Shown here: piece after piece, positions 62,059-64,000 of the stretch | Layout: each line of letters starts with the position of its first letter | How positions within the stretch are numbered: position 1 is the first letter of the stretch | Assembly (NCBI RefSeq): GCF_027579695.1 | Contig: NC_083571.1 | Location: forward strand, 49,400,390-49,464,389 | DNA length: 64,000 nucleotides | Reading direction: 5' to 3' | Source of the DNA: Neoarius graeffei | Lineage: Eukaryota > Chordata > Actinopteri > Siluriformes > Ariidae | Made by a program: the position numbers and the translations under genes | Notes under the pieces: generated by a model | The model's database searches: none | Seen by the model: the letters and a program-made list of their open reading frames with translations, nothing else | What the model was told of the DNA's origin: nothing

Positions 62059-62265
62059 TAAAATCCTTTGCTCTTTCACCCTTTATCATTTCACGGAGAA
62101 CTTGGAAGAAACTTTTGTCAGTTCCACCGTTTGTTCGATTCACAATTCAAATAGCCCAAAACAATGCAAGCATAGGGCATTTTAACGGCTAGCAAGTCAC
62201 CCCAGTGATATTAATGCTTTCTGAACAGTCAGCTTAGCTGACCACCACTTCATGTTTTGCATATA

Positions 62266-63867
62266 CAACCCCGATTCCAAAAAAGTTGGGACAAAGTACA
62301 AATTGTAAATAAAAATGGAATGCGATGATGTGGAAGTTTCAAAATTCCATATTTTATTCAGAATAGAACATAGATGACATATCAAATGTTTAAACTGAGA
62401 AAATGTATCATTTAAAGAGAAAAATTAGGTGATGTTAAATTTCATGACAGCAACACATCTCAAAAAAGTTGGGACAAGGCCATGTTTACCACTGTGAGAC
62501 ATCCCCTTTTCTCTTTACAACAGTCTGTAAACATCTGGGGACTGAGGAGACAAGTTGCTCAAGTTTAGGGATAGGAACGTTAACCCATTCTTGTCTAATG
62601 TAGGATTCTAGTTGCTCAACTGTCTTAGGTCTTTTTTGTCGTATCTTCCGTTTTATGATGTGCCAAATGTTTTCTATGGGTGAAAGATCTGGACTGCAGG
62701 CTGGCCAGTTCAGTACCTGGACCCTTCTTCTACGCAGCCATGATGCTGTAATTGATGCAGTATGTGGTTTGGCATTGTCATGTTGGAAAATGCAAGGTCT
62801 TCCCTGAAAGAGACGTCGTCTAGATGGGAGCATATGTTGCTCTAGAACCTGGATATACCTTTCAGCATTGATGGTGTCTTTCCAGATGCGTAAGCTGCCC
62901 ATGCCACACACACTAATGCAACCCCATACCATCAGAGATGCAGGTTTCTGAACTGAGCACTGATAACAACTTGGGTCGTCCTTCTCCTCTTTAGTCCGAA
63001 TGACACGGCGTCCCTGATTTCCATAAAGAACTTCAAATTTTAATTTGTCTGACCACAGAACAGTTTTCCACTTTGCCACAGTCCATTTTAAATGAGCCTT
63101 GGCCCAGAGAAGACGTCTGTGCTTCTGGATCATGTTTAGATACGGCTTCTTCTTTGAACTAGAGAGTTTTAGCTGGCAACGGCGGATGGCACGGTGAATT
63201 GTGTTCACAGATAATGTTCTCTGGAAATATTCCTGAGCCCATTTTGTGATTTCCAATACAGAAGCATGCCTGTATGTGATGCAGTGCCGTCTAAGGGCCC
63301 GAAGATCACGGGCACCCAGTATGGTTTTACAGCCTTGACCCTTACGCACAGAGATTCTTCCAGATTCTCTGAATCTTTTGATGATATTATGCACTGTAGA
63401 TGATATGTTCAAACTCTTTGCAATTTTACACTGTCGAACTCCTTTCTGATATTGCTCCACTATTTGTCGGCGCAGAATTAGGGGGATTGGTGATCCTCTT
63501 CCCATCTTTACTTCTGAGAGCCGCTGCCACTCCAAGATGCTCTTTTTATACCCAGTCATGTTAATGACCTATTGCCAGTTGACCTAATGAGTTGCAATTT
63601 GGTCCTCCAACTGTTCCTTTTTTGTACCTTTAACTTTTCCAGCCTCTTATTGCCCCTGTCCCAACTTTTTTGAGATGTGTTGTTGTCATGAAATTTCAAA
63701 TGAGTCAATATTTGGCATGAAATTTCAAAATGTCTCACTTTCGACATTTGATATGTTGTCTATGTTCTATTTTGAATACAATATCAGTTTTTGAGATTTG
63801 TAAATTATTGCATTCCGTTTTTATTTACAATTTGTACTTTGTCCCAACTTTTTTGGAATCGGGGTTG
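62266..63867 (-). mobile_element. Tc1-like element (family E), full length, 1,602 bp
   Basis: Complete termini CAACCCCGATTCC / GGAATCGGGGTTG with TA duplications (62,264-62,265 and 63,868-63,869). Long terminal regions shared by the family lie inside. It encodes the open transposase given separately and faces the 60,091 copy across 207 bp. Confidence 0.96.
62486..63559 (-). CDS. Tc1-type DD34E transposase, open frame of 357 codons
   Basis: Cut-and-paste transposase. The N-terminus has two HTH regions ([20 protein letters not shown], then [17 protein letters not shown]). The catalytic triad is visible: Asp in [11 protein letters not shown], Asp in FQHDNAKPH, and Glu in [11 protein letters not shown], with 34 residues between the second Asp and the Glu, as in Tc1. 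The length matches the family (about 340-360). Against sibling copies it lacks one Ser in the first HTH (ISSTVH versus ISSSTVH) and has Lys-Leu after the first Asp where a sibling has Glu-Ser. Whether it is active is unknown. Confidence 0.9.
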   Translation of the reverse strand: MTGYKKSILEWQRLSEVKMGRGSPIPLILRRQIVEQYQKGVRQCKIAKSLNISSTVHNIIKRFRESGRISVRKGQGCKTILGARDLRALRRHCITYRHASVLEITKWAQEYFQRTLSVNTIHRAIRRCQLKLSSSKKKPYLNMIQKHRRLLWAKAHLKWTVAKWKTVLWSDKLKFEVLYGNQGRRVIRTKEEKDDPSCYQCSVQKPASLMVWGCISVCGMGSLRIWKDTINAERYIQVLEQHMLPSRRRLFQGRPCIFQHDNAKPHTASITASWLRRRRVQVLNWPACSPDLSPIENIWHIIKRKIRQKRPKTVEQLESYIRQEWVNVPIPKLEQLVSSVPRCLQTVVKRKGDVSQW

Positions 63868-64000
63868 TACTGTATAATCTAATAATCTGATGTGATGTTG
63901 GATGCAAGCAACCTTTTGAGAGAGAATGTTGAGTGATAAGTCAACCACAGGAACTTAGTCAGAGACACAATATACGGTATGGTAAACATGCTTACTGTAT

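Overview
This window looks like ray-finned fish nuclear DNA. It is AT-rich and intron-bearing, it carries TRIM genes of the fish-expanded finTRIM type, and it is crowded with Tc1-like transposons and with about 19 copies or fragments of one tRNA-derived SINE of the Mermaid/V-SINE kind. The SINE subfamily with an ATGAG-repeat tail makes me think of a catfish (Siluriformes). That is an inference from memory, not a test.

Host genes. Two complete TRIM genes lie in tandem on the + strand. TRIM-1 (23,151-28,461, six coding exons, 581 codons) and TRIM-2 (39,747-48,929, six coding exons, 555 codons) both read RING, B-box 1, B-box 2, coiled coil, B30.2/SPRY. Exons 2, 3 and 4 are exactly 96, 234 and 148 bp in both genes, and every splice phase fits, so the models are well supported. 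Both have a 3' splice site just before the ATG, so each should have an upstream noncoding exon. For TRIM-2 a candidate exon with an ISRE-like promoter is seen twice, inside a 1.6-kb tandem duplication at 33.8-37.2 kb. TRIM-2 has lost several zinc ligands of B-box 2.

Layout. 0-1.4 kb: SINE and old Tc1 pieces. 1.46-20.5 kb: one very old Tc1 element blown apart by two deep stacks of nested insertions. The left stack is a LINE end, a Tc1, a TTAA-target THAP-bearing element and a hAT. The right stack is a DUF3504-like repeat, a Tc1, a broken BEL/Pao LTR element, a hAT and a SINE. 20.5-23.1 kb: SINEs and a possible LTR piece. 23.1-28.5 kb: TRIM-1, with a LINE in intron 1. 28.8-38.7 kb: several Tc1-like elements and the SINE-mediated tandem duplication. 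39.7-48.9 kb: TRIM-2, whose introns hold Tc1, MITE, foldback and SINE insertions. 49-64 kb: accessory DNA with SINEs (one tandem pair), three further SINE-type repeats, an RTE-like LINE end, a large imperfect inverted repeat, and two Tc1 copies in opposite orientation, one with an open 357-codon transposase.

I see no clearly new molecular system. The most interesting items are the promoter/first-exon duplication by SINE-SINE unequal crossing over, the degenerate B-box of TRIM-2, the open Tc1 transposase, and the two datable nests of insertions. No tRNA, rRNA or other RNA gene was recognised outside SINEs.
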